A stretch of 64,000 bases of DNA from Clytia hemisphaerica (GCA_902728285.1 CACVBU010000743.1:1587917-1651916); one strand, 5' to 3'. Positions 32,268 through 43,633 are shown, counted from the first letter of the stretch. Numbers and translations are program-made. Notes: generated by a model not told the origin, from the sequence alone.

Positions 32268-32650
32268 TTGAACGCTTCCAGCCCGCGCTGATTTTCCGAT
32301 CTCTTCTTTAGATGTCCTAATTTAAACCTTGAGGAGATAAAAACAAGGCTTATCTAGTACCGGTAACCACGTGTATTATCTCCGTAGCTTTTAAGAATCG
32401 GTATATCTAAACGCACGAGGCGACACTTTTTGAAAAAAACGAATTTAACCATCCGTAATTCCAGGTCTCTCCGCCGCGATTCTAAGTTTGATCTAAGGAA
32501 GGGCGGACCGCTTTCTCAATCATTTCTGCGTTTGAAAGATTGGATATATATAGTAATTTTTCATTTGCGCTCCCCAGCGTAGGTGAGATTTAAAGGTACA
32601 TATACACGATAGCAAAACTGCTTCGCTCATGTATATTCGCTTCGCAAAAA
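32268..32650. repeat. Tail-block repeat, copy 2 (uninterrupted)
   Basis: Runs from ttgaacgcttccagcccgcg to cgcttcgcaaaaa and shows the continuous site ccgtaattccaggtctctcc. That site is the empty target of the LINE insertion seen at 35793-37374. Just left of it, an inverted piece resembles the start of the large block at 26203. Confidence 0.8.
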
Positions 32651-32672
32651 TTTTTTNGGTCAGCCTAAGCTG

Positions 32673-32864
32673 AGCATTCAAATAGGTAAAATTCGGTTCC
32701 ACCATCATCATCATAAGACAGCAAAAAAAAAATCCGATTTCCCGATCTCACTTTGATTTCTAAACTTTCTTCCGATCGGGTTAACTTTTTGGGTACTTTT
32801 AGCGTGCGTTGTTTTTACAGATCATAATGTGGTGTTTCAAGATGGCGGCTCAAGCGATAAGTCA
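32673..32864. repeat. Start of ~2.4-kb duplicated segment, copy 1
   Basis: gtcagcctaagctgagcatt through caagatggcggctcaagcga matches 46383-46573. Copy 1 is then interrupted by the 550-bp transposon, resumes for 17 bp (33424-33440), is interrupted by the copia element, and resumes at 43861. Confidence 0.8.
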
Positions 32865-33414
32865 CGTTTCGCTAAGTGCTCAGAGCGTGACGGCCCATTT
32901 TCCCTTTCATATCTTTCACTTTACCTGCTTTATTTTACTTTATGAGACTTAGTTTCTCATTTCTGACTGAGTTTTCATACCTGTCAATCATTTGTCCATC
33001 AATTTCGACCAATCTAATTTTTGCACTGAGTGGGATTCGAACCACCACCAAAGAAGGACCTTCGGATTCGGAAGCCAGCGCTCTATCCGTTAATCCATCG
33101 CCGCACAGCAGAAACCCGTAGTTCATGATGTAATGTTTTCGTTGATTGACACTTCGAATCAAAACATTTGGCCGCCATTATTGGGGGCAAAACAAATGCG
33201 TTCCCCAATGTTTTCCAAACAAGGACCCCCGGAAAAAATAAGAAAAGATTAATACAGAAGTCCAACCCCTAAGAGGGCCTTCGGCCCTATATTGTGACTC
33301 TCGAGTCCAACCCTGACCCTAACTGGTAATGATCTAATACCCCCCTGAATGGCGGATAGGAAAAATTATCGGGGAAAAAATTGCTCGTCGCGCTCTGAGC
33401 ATTCAGCAAAATCT
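32865..33414. mobile_element. 550-bp TIR element with 9-bp TSD
   Basis: The ends share gct-a/g-a-g/a-tgctcagagcg in inverted orientation (32871 onward and up to about 33408). gataagtca is duplicated at 32856-32864 and 33415-33423. The second copy of the host segment (46565-46573) holds a single gataagtca. A 9-bp duplication suits Mutator-like elements. A tRNA-like sequence lies inside. Confidence 0.8.
33023..33104 (-). repeat. tRNA-like sequence / SINE head
   Basis: Minus-strand sequence has a box A match (TGGATTAACGG) and a perfect box B (GGTTCGAATCC) at normal spacing. Acceptor ends GCGGCGA and TCAGTGC pair only partly and the anticodon loop lacks U33. It is therefore a degenerate tRNA or a tRNA-derived SINE head rather than a working tRNA. 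It lies in the 550-bp TIR element, so it is mobile in any case. Confidence 0.55.
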
Positions 33415-33440
33415 GATAAGTCAGATGTGATAAGTCAGTG

Positions 33441-33667
33441 TGTAAAAATGAAGAAGATTACCTTTCTTCAGGGTGCGGTGGTCTTCACCAATTGTTAGTT
33501 CTTGTCACGATCAGTATCATCAGTTATTGTCAGTAAGTCTTAACACGAATTAACACAATAGGTAAATGTACAGTTCATTCATTCACATAAATTAAAGCTC
33601 CTCCACAGCTGTTATTATTTGTTATCAATTATTATTATGTCTGTAACGAAACAATGGATGATTAACT
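33441..33667 (-). repeat. 3' LTR of the copia element
   Basis: The 227-bp sequence beginning tgtaaaaatgaagaagatta is about 98% identical to 43634-43860 (four differences seen). Left of it is gataagtcagtg, the same as the left half of the empty site at 46.59 kb. The element is on the minus strand, so this is the 3' LTR. Confidence 0.8.
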
Positions 33668-35192
33668 AGTGTATATGTATAAGAATTGCGAAGCGATCCA
33701 GGCAAGTCACTCGATTCGCAAGTTGCAAGCAAAATATTTATAGGGTCACACACTAGAAATTGCAAGTTAAAATAGATTCATAACTGAGGTTAAGCATACC
33801 AGGATAATCACGACGACGGACGAAAAATGTAATAGGCTAGTAAAAATACGAAATTTGATTGGTAGAAACTCACTAGCCTGTTAAATTTTCGTTCGTCGTC
33901 GTGATTTTGTCGATTTACTTAACCTCACTATAATCAATTCGTAAATGTAAACCCCGCGAAACCCCGACAACTGCTCAGGTTCAGGAAGACCGAGCCTCTT
34001 TAGAGATACACTCAAACACTTCAGGTGTACAAACTTACGACGTTTACTTCTACGGATTTGAGGAAAATTATATGTTTTTTTTCATGAATCGTTGTGAAAA
34101 GTTCAATAATCATTTGTCCGCCCTGAGCCTTGAGTATTTTTATTTCTTAGTTTTTGTTTTAGACTCGTTTTACTTCCGGTTTCGAACTCTTTGCGTTCGA
34201 AATCGAACTTTCGAATCTTTCTAATTAATTTTAAATTTCGAACGTTCGAATAAAAATAACATTCGAAAACTTTTTACCTAACATAAACACCCCTGTGTCA
34301 TAGACCCGCTGGAAAACTTGGCAAAAATTTCGTCCCAGGAGGGAAAATACCTCTCTAGCCTCTTCAAAAGGTCTTCCTTGCAAAGAGCCCAGAGAATCAA
34401 AAAAAGTTAAACAAACTTTAAACATCACTCGGTTTATTGAGACAGAGATGTGAAATACAGAGGATTTCAAGACTAGAATTTAATAGAAATAAGTTGACTT
34501 ATGTAGTTTCAAAATTCAATAACCATATTAATTAGGAATATTGTATCATTACATTGCATCGTAAATTCTGAAAAATTTAACAAAGTTCTAAAATTATATC
34601 TAAACTATTAGCGCTGTAAAATCCTAAGATAAAAATAAAGAAAAACCAGATAAAAAAAACTGAGATATAGAAAGTATTCTTCAACGATTCTATTAAGTAA
34701 AACCTCTAAATTTTAATGGCTGTGATTTTCTTCAAAGTTGGGAAACTCTTAGCTTAAGTTTGCTGTGGAGGCAAGTACTTGACAGTCTTTTACCCTCTTA
34801 CTCGAGTTGTTGACAAACAGGAGCAAACTCTTCACATAAAAAGTAAAAAATCTGTGACTTTTTTCTCGGCTGTAGCACAGGAATTTAAAACAGTTAAAAT
34901 GCATCCATAAACATAATGTCATGTTTTGTCGTTGTATTTCGACATTTTACAAGTCATACCATTACCAACAATGAAATCTTTTAAAATACAATCACATGTC
35001 AATGTTCTATTTCTCTGACCACCAATGCGTATTCCCAGTATTCATAAACAACAAACAACAACCAAAGATCCCACATCATCGAGGGTCGGTCAAGCCAAAA
35101 TTTCATAAACAACGACAAACAAACATTTCTCCTTCCACTGAACAAGGGGAGGAATAAATTCTTCCAGGTTAGCCATATCCAAAAGCGCAAGA
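33668..35192. repeat. Large interspersed repeat block, copy B
   Basis: Direct copy of 26203-28080, without the 499-bp insertion but with a 157-bp MITE. It lies within the copia element, directly against the 3' LTR. Confidence 0.85.
33780..33936. mobile_element. 157-bp MITE revealed by the paralogous empty site
   Basis: TGAGGTTAAG…atcacgacgacg at the left is mirrored by cgtcgtcgtgat…CTTAACCTCA at the right. attc flanks both sides (33776-33779 and 33937-33940). The corresponding point in copy A (near 26323) reads straight through agattcgtaaatg. Confidence 0.75.
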
Positions 35193-35594
35193 TATTTTTG
35201 TTCCCATCAATTCAAAATATACAAAAAGTCCAGCACTTCAACATACTACCAAGATTCAATCTAAACCAAAAGAAATGGCTTCCCCACCATATGTATACAG
35301 TTCATTTCTTCAGCTTAGATCCTCTTCTTGCAATGAAGCAACAACTCTGTTGAGCCTTGCCTGTCGATGAAAAAATAAAAGTCCCATCTACTTTCTTCTC
35401 ATTCCGCAAGTTCAGCTGCTTTCTTCGTTTCTTTTCATCAAGCACCTTCTCTTTTCAAAACACCAATTTCTCTTTTCAAAACAATGTTGTTTTTAGTCAA
35501 CATTCGAATTTGGAAAAGTTCGAAAGCCCTTCGAAAGTCTTTGCTCGAGTCAATGCAATGACTTCTTGAAAAATGAGCGCCATTTGAACGCTTC

Positions 35595-35792
35595 TTGAAC
35601 GCTTCCAGCCCGCGCTGATTTTCCGACCTCTTCTTTAGATTTCCTAATTTAAACCTTAAGGAGATAAAAACAAGGCTTATCTATTACCGGTAACCGCGTG
35701 TATTATCTCCGTAGCTTTTAAGAATTGGTATATCTAAACGCACGAGGCGACACTTTTTGAAAAAAATGAATTTAACCATCCGTAATTCCAGG
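35595..35792. repeat. Tail-block repeat, copy 3, left part
   Basis: Same as the left half of 32268-32650, up to the LINE target aattccag (35785-35792). The right half continues at 37383-37568. Confidence 0.8.
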
Positions 35793-37374
35793 AGACATCC
35801 AGTCACTCAAACAATGGTGGGACCATCTCCTTGAAATTGGCCCTGCATACGGATACTTCCCGCAACCATCAAAATCTTGGTTGATAGTAAAAGAAACCAA
35901 GCTCCCCGAAGCAACCGAAGTATTCGCAGGTACACAGATTCAGATCTCCACTGAAGGTGAACGTCATCTAGGCGCGGTCATTGGGACAGACGAAAATAAA
36001 CGAAACTACATCAACGAAAAGATCAGCAAGTGGAAGGATGAAATCATCCTCCTTGCTGACATAGCCGCCACATATCCTCAATCGGCATATGCTGCTTACG
36101 TTACAAGCTATCAACACAAGCTGACGTATTTCCTGAGAACGATCCCGGGTATAACCGAAGAAATCAAGCAAGTAGACGAAGTGGTCAGACATCGGCTGAT
36201 TCCTGCTCTGGTTGGTGGTCACATCATCAACGATAAAGAACGCATCATGTTGTCCTTACCACCACGTCTTGGTGGCTTGGGACTAAAGATCTTCGAAGAA
36301 GAAGCTGAAAGCAACTTTCAAGACTCGATGAGCGCCACAACAACTCTTCAAAATCAGATTCTGGGTTCGAATGACGAGAATCAAAAGACCAGAAGTCAGC
36401 TTCGCAAAGAACGAGATCTACGAGATCAAGGCAAACTTCAACAACTTCTGGACGAATCCGATGAATCGACCAAACGAAAGATGGAAACTCTCAACCAAAA
36501 GGGGGTTTCAAACTGGCTGACGGTGCTTCCGATCAAAGACGAAGGTTCGATGTTGCTCATGCCCTTTCGTGTAAGAAGGGTGGCTTCATAACTTTGCGTC
36601 ACAACGAGATTCGTGACATCACAGCAAAGCTGCTAAACGAAGTTTGCGTCGACGTACGAAAAGAACCTATCTTGCTTCCGATCGGTAATGAAGATCTCCC
36701 GAATCAAGCTAACAAAAGCAGAGAAGCAAGACTTGATATTAGCGCACTTAACTTTTGGACGCATGGTCAACGAGCATTCTTTGACGTAAGGGTTTTTAAC
36801 CTTTTTGCTCAGCGACACATCAATTCCAAAGTTGAGAACTGCTTGAAAACGAACGAAAACGAGAAGAAGCGTACGTACGGAGAAACGCGTTCGACAATCC
36901 GAAAATGGAACATTCACACCAATCGTTTTCGCGGCTAACGGTGCAATGGGCGTGGAATGCATTCGTTTCTATCAACGACTATCCGAGTTGTTGGCCGACA
37001 AGCGAAAGGTTCCTCAGTCAATCGTGACGAAAAATTGAGAACATTGATTTGTTTTTCACTTTTACGTTCAACCGTAAGGTGTTTACGTGGATCACGGGGA
37101 AAAATATTCACTCCAGAAAACATTTTATAGATTATTATTTTACTTTTTATCTTTCGAGTCTTTTCAGTTTTCTGTCGTTCTGGTCTTTTCAGGTTGTTTT
37201 TTGTGTGTGTGGCCCACTTTTGGGGTTTTTTTATATAGTGCAATATATATAAAAGTATAAATAGAAAAAACAGTACGGGTAACCACCCATGAAAATTTAA
37301 TTGTATATATCTTCTTTTGTGTTTAGTTAAAATAATTATCATAGTAATATACGTATATGGAAACTAAAAAAAAA
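35793..37374 (+). mobile_element. 5'-truncated LINE with 8-bp TSD and short poly-A
   Basis: aattccag occurs at 35785-35792 and again at 37375-37382, where it follows a tail ctaaaaaaaaa. The empty target is seen at 32450-32470. The element starts in the middle of a reverse-transcriptase ORF, which is classical target-primed insertion with 5' truncation. About 430 bp of 3' UTR follow the ORF. Confidence 0.85.
35795..36950 (+). pseudogene. C-terminal part of LINE reverse transcriptase with nuclease-like tail
   Basis: Frame 1 reads from LKQWWDHLLEIGPAYGYFPQ through GERHLGAVIGTDENKRNYI and SYQHKLTYFLRTIPGITEE to 36591, where it stops. The next frame carries on with RHNEIRDITAKLLNEVCVD. It then reads EARLDISALNFWTHGQRAFF followed by DVRVFN. 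This is the RT thumb/connector and tail of a non-LTR-like family common in cnidarians and sponges (memory). The LDI…FFDVRV arrangement resembles a PD-(D/E)XK nuclease core, which is inference. At least one more frame break lies near 36890. Confidence 0.6.
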
Positions 37375-37382
37375 AATTCCAG

Positions 37383-37568
37383 GTCTCTCCGCCGCGATTC
37401 TAGGTTTGATCTAAGGAAGGGCGGACGGCTTTCTCAATCATTTCTACGTTTGAAAGATTGGATATATATAGTAATTTTTCATTTGCGCTCCCCAGCGTAG
37501 GTGAGATTTAAAGGTATATATACACGATAGCAAAACTGCTTCGCTCATGTATATTCGCTTCGCAAAAA
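37383..37568. repeat. Tail-block repeat, copy 3, right part
   Basis: Resumes directly after the LINE target duplication with gtctctccgccgcgattcta and ends cgcttcgcaaaaa, like copies 1 and 2. Confidence 0.8.
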
Positions 37569-38070
37569 TCTTCCTCTTTCTTCTTTCGTTGGTCGAATAT
37601 CGCATTTGTCTTCATCATCGCATTGTTATCGTAGCGTAATCGTAATCGTAAAATCGTATCGTAACGTAACGTAGTATTGCACGACTTTCATGTTTAAAAC
37701 ATAATTGTCATTGTTTGAGTCGTCACAAATAAATAAACTCAAAGTCTCTTTGTAAGTAAAGCATTAACGTTGACTTCACTTTTAATTAACTCATTTCGTA
37801 AAGAATAAAAAGTTTGTTGTAACACAAGTTTCTCTGTATCATTTCAAGCCGACTAAACCACAGATCTACATCGGAAGCCAACCAGATTGGTACAACCAAC
37901 TAGCTTAGCTGTCTTTCAGCAGACTTGAAAAGAGTTCATTAAAAAGCTGTATCCCGAAATTATTACTATATATTACATACATATCAAGTGTCAATTAATT
38001 ATTACCTTAATTATCATTCTACTTTTTTTTTATTCTTTTTTTTATATAACACAAAGGTTTTGTAATGGAG
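37569..38070. other. Non-coding stretch, probably copia 3' region
   Basis: Lies downstream (minus sense) of the RNase H stop. It contains a short run of cgtaatcgta repeats at 37630-37670. No polypurine tract could be identified with confidence. Confidence 0.3.
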
Positions 38071-38580
38071 TTAACCAGCTAAAAGCTTTCCTGATTGGAT
38101 CACGTCCATCAGGGAGAAGGGAGAAGCTCCAGCTTTGGTCAGCACATTGCGCAATTGACTTTCGCCTTTGACCCATTTGATCGCAATCTCATTCTTCTTG
38201 ATCATCTCACGTATGCAGTTGATTTCAACTCTGAGTCTTTTGTCACTCACAGCTGTCGAGGTTCCTGCAGATTCAAACAAGGATCTACTGTCTGTGATGC
38301 AATTTATTTGAAGATCTTGGAGTTGTGGAGCGAATTCTTGAAGCATGTTGGAGAGATAAATTCCAGACTCTGCTCCGTCAGAAAATGAGAGAGTCTCTGC
38401 AGCGAGAGTTGATCGCACAACTCTTTTTACTTTGTTGGACGACCATGATATTGCAGTACATCTGCCCATTACATCAGTGCAAAAGACGATGTGTCCTCCT
38501 TGGCTGTTACCGTCATTTAGGTTGTTGAAACTTGCATCAGTGAAGACTTTAATCTTCATGGAGTTTAAGTCAAGTTTCGG
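38071..38580 (-). pseudogene. copia RNase H domain
   Basis: Reads KIKVFTDASFNNLNDGNSQG, then RSTLAAETLSFSDGAESGI and NCITDSRSLFESAG. The acidic residues of the D-E-D catalytic set (FTDAS, AAETL, ITDSR) are present. The usual C-terminal qlADclTK motif appears as QLRNVLTKAGA, with the Asp altered. A single-base shift near 38585 separates it from RT. Confidence 0.8.
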
Positions 38581-38585
38581 TATCG

Positions 38586-39503
38586 TTAAGTATCCTGTTG
38601 TACTTTGTGGACAAATTTTATTGTCTTGTTGATCCGTTTGATATCATCCAAAGTTGCAGAGCCAATACGAGAAGATATTTCACTAACCGTGAAACTGATT
38701 TCTGGTCTCGTCATTCCTGCAACCCAGTTTAACCTTCCAATAGCTTGACGGATTTGTGACCTTTCAGCTTCATTAACAGGTTCTTGTTTCGTGAGGTTAT
38801 TCCTTTCTTGAGTAAGACTAATGACTTCCAAATCCTTGACGTAATCATTTTGATCAATTTTGATTGTACAATCGTCATTTTGCTGAAGGTGTATTCCAAT
38901 GTACTTGAAATCGGTGTTGAACTCAGCTCCTGTACTGATTGTCTTTTTCAGTTTGTCGATTATCTTGACGAATTGGTTGGTTCCTGCCCATAGGACATCA
39001 TCAACAAAGCAAGCCATAAGACCAAACAGCGTTGATCCATTGAACCAAAGAAAGATTCCTTGGTCTAAAGAGACAGGCTTTCCTTTCAACTTGATCAATT
39101 CAGTTCGTAATTTCAAATACCAACTCCGGCTTGCATCAGCTAAGCCATAAACAGTTTTCCGAAGTTTCCATAATTTGTTTGTACCAGCTTCTTTTGGAGG
39201 TTTTACATAGAGATCCCTGTTGATGGATTCACCTTGTAAGAAAGCTGTCTTTACGTCAAGTGAATGTAACGACCAAGAATGAGATACCAACATGAGTAGT
39301 GCTACTCGTAATCCTTCTTTGGAGCATGTTGGGCTATCTGTACGGAAGTCTTGTATTTCCTCAAAGCCCCTAGAGACGAGTCTTGCCTTCACTGATGGTT
39401 GACCATTGATGACTTTTGGGGTAATAACCCATCTAAGGGACATTACACTTTGCCCAATATTTTCAACTTCAAGATAAACATCTTGGGACTTCCAAGAAGT
39501 CGT
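38586..39503 (-). pseudogene. copia reverse transcriptase
   Basis: Contains the copia RT landmarks KARLVSRGFEE, SLDVKTAFLQGES, WKLRKTVYGLADASRSWY and the catalytic MACFVDDVLWAG (the F/Y-x-DD box intact). It continues through LNWVAGMTRPEISF. A frame change near 39505 cuts it from the N-terminal part, and another at 38586 precedes RNase H. Confidence 0.85.
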
Positions 39504-39940
39504 TCTTTTTCTTTAGCATTTAACACCTCATTGTCATTACTCTGAAATAGGTTTGTTGAGATTGATGTTTCATTATCGTCGTCATCTTCAATCCTTGATG
39601 CCTTTGAAATTGACTGATTTCTTGGCTCCATCTGCAGTTTCAATGTTGAACCATCCGTCGTGCTTACCGCCTACCTTCCCAGCTCTTGATAGTATTTTTG
39701 CATTGATCCATTCGTTGTTTTTATTTTGGAAGCGAATATTGATCTTAGGTTTTATCTTTACAGGTATATGTGATGGTTTTCTTTGGGAAACCTTTCTGGT
39801 ATGGCTGTTTGAGCTGTTTGATTGTATTCTATTTGTCTCATCATTGGTTTGCGTGATTTGTGGTTGTGTCTTATTTTCAGAATCGACATCAGATTCATCA
39901 GAGAACAAAACATGGTTTTCTTGCATCAAAAATCGATCCA
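39504..39940 (-). pseudogene. copia integrase C-terminal region and linker to RT
   Basis: The minus frame 39588-39941 reads RFLMQENHVLFSDESDVDSE through a Ser/Asn/Gln-rich linker. It then reads KPKINIRFQNKNNEWINAKI, which looks like the small chromodomain/SH3-like module after copia integrases. The upstream sequence is separated from it by the inserted LINE (39941-41200). Confidence 0.6.
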
Positions 39941-41200
39941 CCGTTACGCAACTGTTGTATTACTTGGATACGTGCTGTGAAAGTACATCGGAGGGAAAAG
40001 TGATTGATAGTATCTATTTTGATTTCGTAAAGGCCTTTGACACTGTACCTCATCGTCGTTTATGCAAGAAACTATTAGCATACGGCATAGATGGTCCGAT
40101 AATGTCTTGGGTAAAATCATTTTTAAATGGACGAACCCAATCAGTGAAAGTAAATAAATCATTTTCGACAACGGATCACGTGGTTAGTGGTATCCCACAG
40201 GGTAGTGTCCTTGGACCGTTATTGTTCGTTCTTTACATCAACGATCTTCCTGAAAGAGTGATATCATCATTTATACTCCTTTTTGCTGATGACACCAAAA
40301 TCTTCCAAGAGGTCAACACTATCGAAGACTCTATTTCCATCCAACAGGATATAGACGCGCTAGTCAAGTGGTCGAAAGAATGGTTATTAAATTTCCATCC
40401 CGACAAATGTCACGTACTAACTATTGGCAAATTCTCTGACATCAAACATGCCTATCCATATTGTTTGGATGGGAATCAGCTTGAACATGTTTTTGAAGAG
40501 AAAGATCTTGGGATTGTGATCGACTCAGAACTTACATTCGAGGAGCATATTGAAAAGCAGGTAAAGAAGGCAAATTCAATACTAGGAGTGATTAACAGGA
40601 GCTTTGAACATCTGAATCCATCCATCTTCCTAGTACTATATACTTCGTTTGTCCGTCCGCACTTGGAGTATGCTCAGTCGGTATGGTCACCTAAACTTCG
40701 AAAATATGTTAATTTGATCGAGGGTGTACAAAGACGCGCCACAAGACTCGTGCCTATCTGCAAAGATATGTCCTATGAAGAACGCTTGCGCATACTTGAC
40801 CTCCCCACGCTTGAATTCAGGAGACTCTTTTGTGATATGGTCCAAGTATACAAACATCTCCACTACTACGATAAAAATACTCTTCCAAGTAAATTATCGA
40901 CTCGAACACGCCCGAACAGGAGACACAATGATGAGCTGATACCAAATTTTGGTAAAGATGGATGGGGCACAAACCAACTCGTTCTTTTACAGGAGTATAC
41001 CAAACTGGAATAGATTACCAAGATACGTTGTAGAGGCAAAGACTGTCAAAATCTTTAAAGAAAGACTCAACGAAGCTTGGAAAAAACATCCGAAAAGATT
41101 CGAGACAAGACAATTGTAATCAAGATCCGGTTCTCGGAGGCCCTCGTGTGCCTTGAACTTGTATACATTATTATTATTATTGTTATTATTATTGTTGATG
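39941..41200 (+). mobile_element. 5'-truncated CR1/Jockey-type LINE inserted in copia
   Basis: A plus-strand RT reading opens abruptly at TQLLYYLDTC within copia sequence. It contains FDFVKAFDTVPHRRL, GIPQGSVLGPLLFVLYINDL, the catalytic LLFADDTKIF and the RPHLEYAQSVWSP thumb motif. A one-base shift near 40965 moves the end to another frame, closing with …KKHPKRFETRQL. The 3' end is a (ATT)n-like tail (about 41160-41205), as in many CR1/L2-type LINEs. Apurinic endonuclease and 5' parts are absent. No target duplication was recognised. Confidence 0.8.
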
Positions 41201-43079
41201 GGAGTTGTAGTACTGTTGACATGATCAGTTGTTGTCTTTTCTTGTAGTCTTGTAGTCGATTGTTGTCTTCCGATTGGATATTGGACTGTTGAACTGAAGA
41301 ATGAATCAGTTTTACTCGACAGGGATGTACTATAACATAATAGCTGCTATGTTTGATTAGTACTTGTTGTCCATCTTGTCTCAATACAATGCTGGGTCCA
41401 TGCCATTCACTCGAGTCCTTCCGTTTGTAGTACACCTGATCACCAGTAACATACTTCACATCACTTGAAGTACGGATGTTATGTGACAAGGCTCTTCTTA
41501 TTCTTTCTGAATGCTCACTTTGGATGAAGGCTTCCCTAGCCTTATGTAATGCATCAAGGTTCGTTTTGATCAACTTTGTTGCTGGTTCACCAGGTAAGGC
41601 AGGGGGTTTGTCTGTGGTGACTGACGGTAATCGTGGATTAGTTCCAATTGCCAATTGGTAGGAAGAGAATCCATGAACATTTGCTAGTGAATTTTTGGCA
41701 TTGGTACACCAAGAAAGTGCCATGTCGAAGCTTATGTCAGTGTCGTGTAGCACCTTATCCAACATGTTGGCAATAGTACAGTTGTGTCTTTCCACAATTC
41801 CATTGGACCAGGGTGATTCTGCAGCTGTTGTTTTGATGGTGATCCCAAATTGCCCAGCAAGGTCTATGAAATCAGCATTGGCAAATTCACCTCCATTGTC
41901 GACTAATAATTTTTCAGGTGTTCCATACACTGAAATCCAAACTTTGAAGATGGCTTCTATGACTGTGTTTGGGTTTTTGTTCTTGATAGTTGTAGCTGAA
42001 GACAATCTGGTGCACATGTCAATCAAATGGAGAATGATTTTGCTGTCATAGAATTTCAGGTCCATAGCTACTGTTTCTTGAAATTGGGTTGCCATTGGTA
42101 AGCCAACAATTGGCTTAGGTTGGGCCTTTTGATACACTTGGCAGGTGGTACATTCAGCATCTACCTTTTTTAGTTCTTCCTTTAGTTCGTGATTGTTGGA
42201 CCATGGGATGCCTGCCTTATTAATTAAGGATAGTAATTGTTTTAAGGAAGGGTGGGCAAACTGACGGTGAAGTTTGATAGCGATTTGCTTGTTTGTTTGA
42301 TTTGTTGTAGAGATGAATGTTATTCTTGTATTCCGATCTTCCAAATTCATAAGCAATTGTCTTGGTTTAGTTAGTGGAATGGTGTAATGTCCACTACTTG
42401 TAGTGTTGAGTTTGATATTTTGGTTCATGGTTGATACCACATCTTTTTGAAAATCAAGAACCATGTTTGCTCGCTTCATAAAGGATCGTGACAGTAGGAG
42501 GGGTAGATCTTTTGATATTACATCAGTTTTGATTTGCACCTTTGTGATGCCAATGTACGCAGGAATACTGACACCTTGAGAAGCCTGTACTTGATCACCA
42601 ACACCAAAGCGGTATACACTTTTTCTGCTGTAATGTTTAACATCGTTCTTTTCAATTTCAGGTAATGATGATAGATATTGTTTTAGCCATACTTCTCCAC
42701 ATACAGTTTTGCTTGCACCACAGTCTAACAATCCACAGTTCCATGTTTCTGACACCAGGTTACGTAGATTAACTTCAGAATCATCCACATTGTGAAGGAT
42801 AATCTCATGGACAACATAGGTTTCATTATTTGTGGAGTTGCGATCTGGGCATTCTTGTTGCCAGTGGTTGATGCTATCACAAATTGAACATCGTGTCACT
42901 CGACCAAACCGATCTAATGGGTTTTTAGCTTTTTCATGAGCATTTTTTCTATCAGGCTTACTTGACTGTTCAATCCGATAGTTGGTTTTTCGAATGGTTC
43001 CTCCTCTCGGCTTATTTTTATAGGTCTGGCGGTTTCTAGTATAGAAGGCATCTTCTTCTTCTTCTTCAGAAGTGTTTTC
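41201..43079 (-). pseudogene. copia gag zinc knuckle, protease and integrase
   Basis: From the N-terminus: an acidic run (ENTSEEEEEDAFYTRNRQ) and the zinc knuckle CSICDSINHWQQEC (CX2CX4HX4C). Next comes an aspartic protease active site GLLDCGASKTVCG. The integrase zinc module follows with HRQFAHPS and CTTCQ. The integrase core has D in ETVAMDLKF, D in EKLLVDNGGEF and E in WSNGIVERHN. The frame is open through this whole stretch. It is cut off from gag by a single stop at 43080-43082 and ends where the LINE is inserted. Confidence 0.85.
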
Positions 43080-43617
43080 TCATTCGCTTTCTCTTCCATA
43101 AAATGTTGGCTCGCTCTTGACCTTTACTCCTGAAAAATCACTTTCTAAGCCAGAGATTGAGTTATCAGCAAACACTTTTACAAGTTTGTTTCTGACATCT
43201 TCATAATTCAAATCTGTGATGGTTGCTTTGATTAACTTTTCATGTGTTGGTTCGAGGTTAGCAGCTTTGAGTAGGCGATAGGCAAAGAGATCTTGAGGAT
43301 ATTGGATGTAGTTCTTTATCTTGTGTAGTCGTTTGTCAAATTCAACAAGAAATTCACGAATGGTGCTTTCCTTGACACGTTTGTATCCCTCGAATTTTTC
43401 AATTGCGTTGAACTTCTCTGTAAGTTTGTCTTTTTCATAAATCTTGTCAAGCCTTGTCAAGATTTGTTTAACCCCATTTTCGCCAGTAATTTCCTCTTGT
43501 GACAATTCAAGGGCTGCTTCTTGCGCTTTTCCTTCAAGGGTTTAGTTTCTTCCAATCACTATATGTCTTACTGGACAATAGCAAAGGAGGAGCTTTGTTG
43601 TAAGATGTAGATGCCAT
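43080..43617 (-). pseudogene. copia gag, with internal deletion and terminal stop
   Basis: ATG at 43615-43617 lies 3 bp past the primer-binding site and begins MASTSYNKAPPLLLSSKTYS, followed by DWKKL. The frame then breaks near 43540, where the residues expected between the N-terminal part and LEGKAQEAALELSQEE are missing, so a deletion is likely. The remainder (EFLVEFDKRLHKIKNYIQYP and onward) is typical of copia Gag. An in-frame TGA separates it from the zinc knuckle. Confidence 0.75.
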
Positions 43618-43620
43618 TGT

Positions 43621-43633
43621 TCCTCTGCTACCA
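43621..43633 (-). other. Primer-binding site, initiator tRNA-Met type
   Basis: TGGTAGCAGAGGA (minus strand) directly follows the 5' LTR and matches the complement of the 3' end of animal initiator tRNA-Met for 12-13 bases (known tRNA sequence). It fixes the LTR/internal border. Confidence 0.75.

Noticed and set aside
33023..33104. Functional tRNA-Arg
   Set aside because: Acceptor and T stems are mismatched and U33 is absent; it is within a transposon.
41476..42051. Plus-strand ORFs opposite the copia integrase
   Set aside because: Shadows of the integrase frame; no independent domain.
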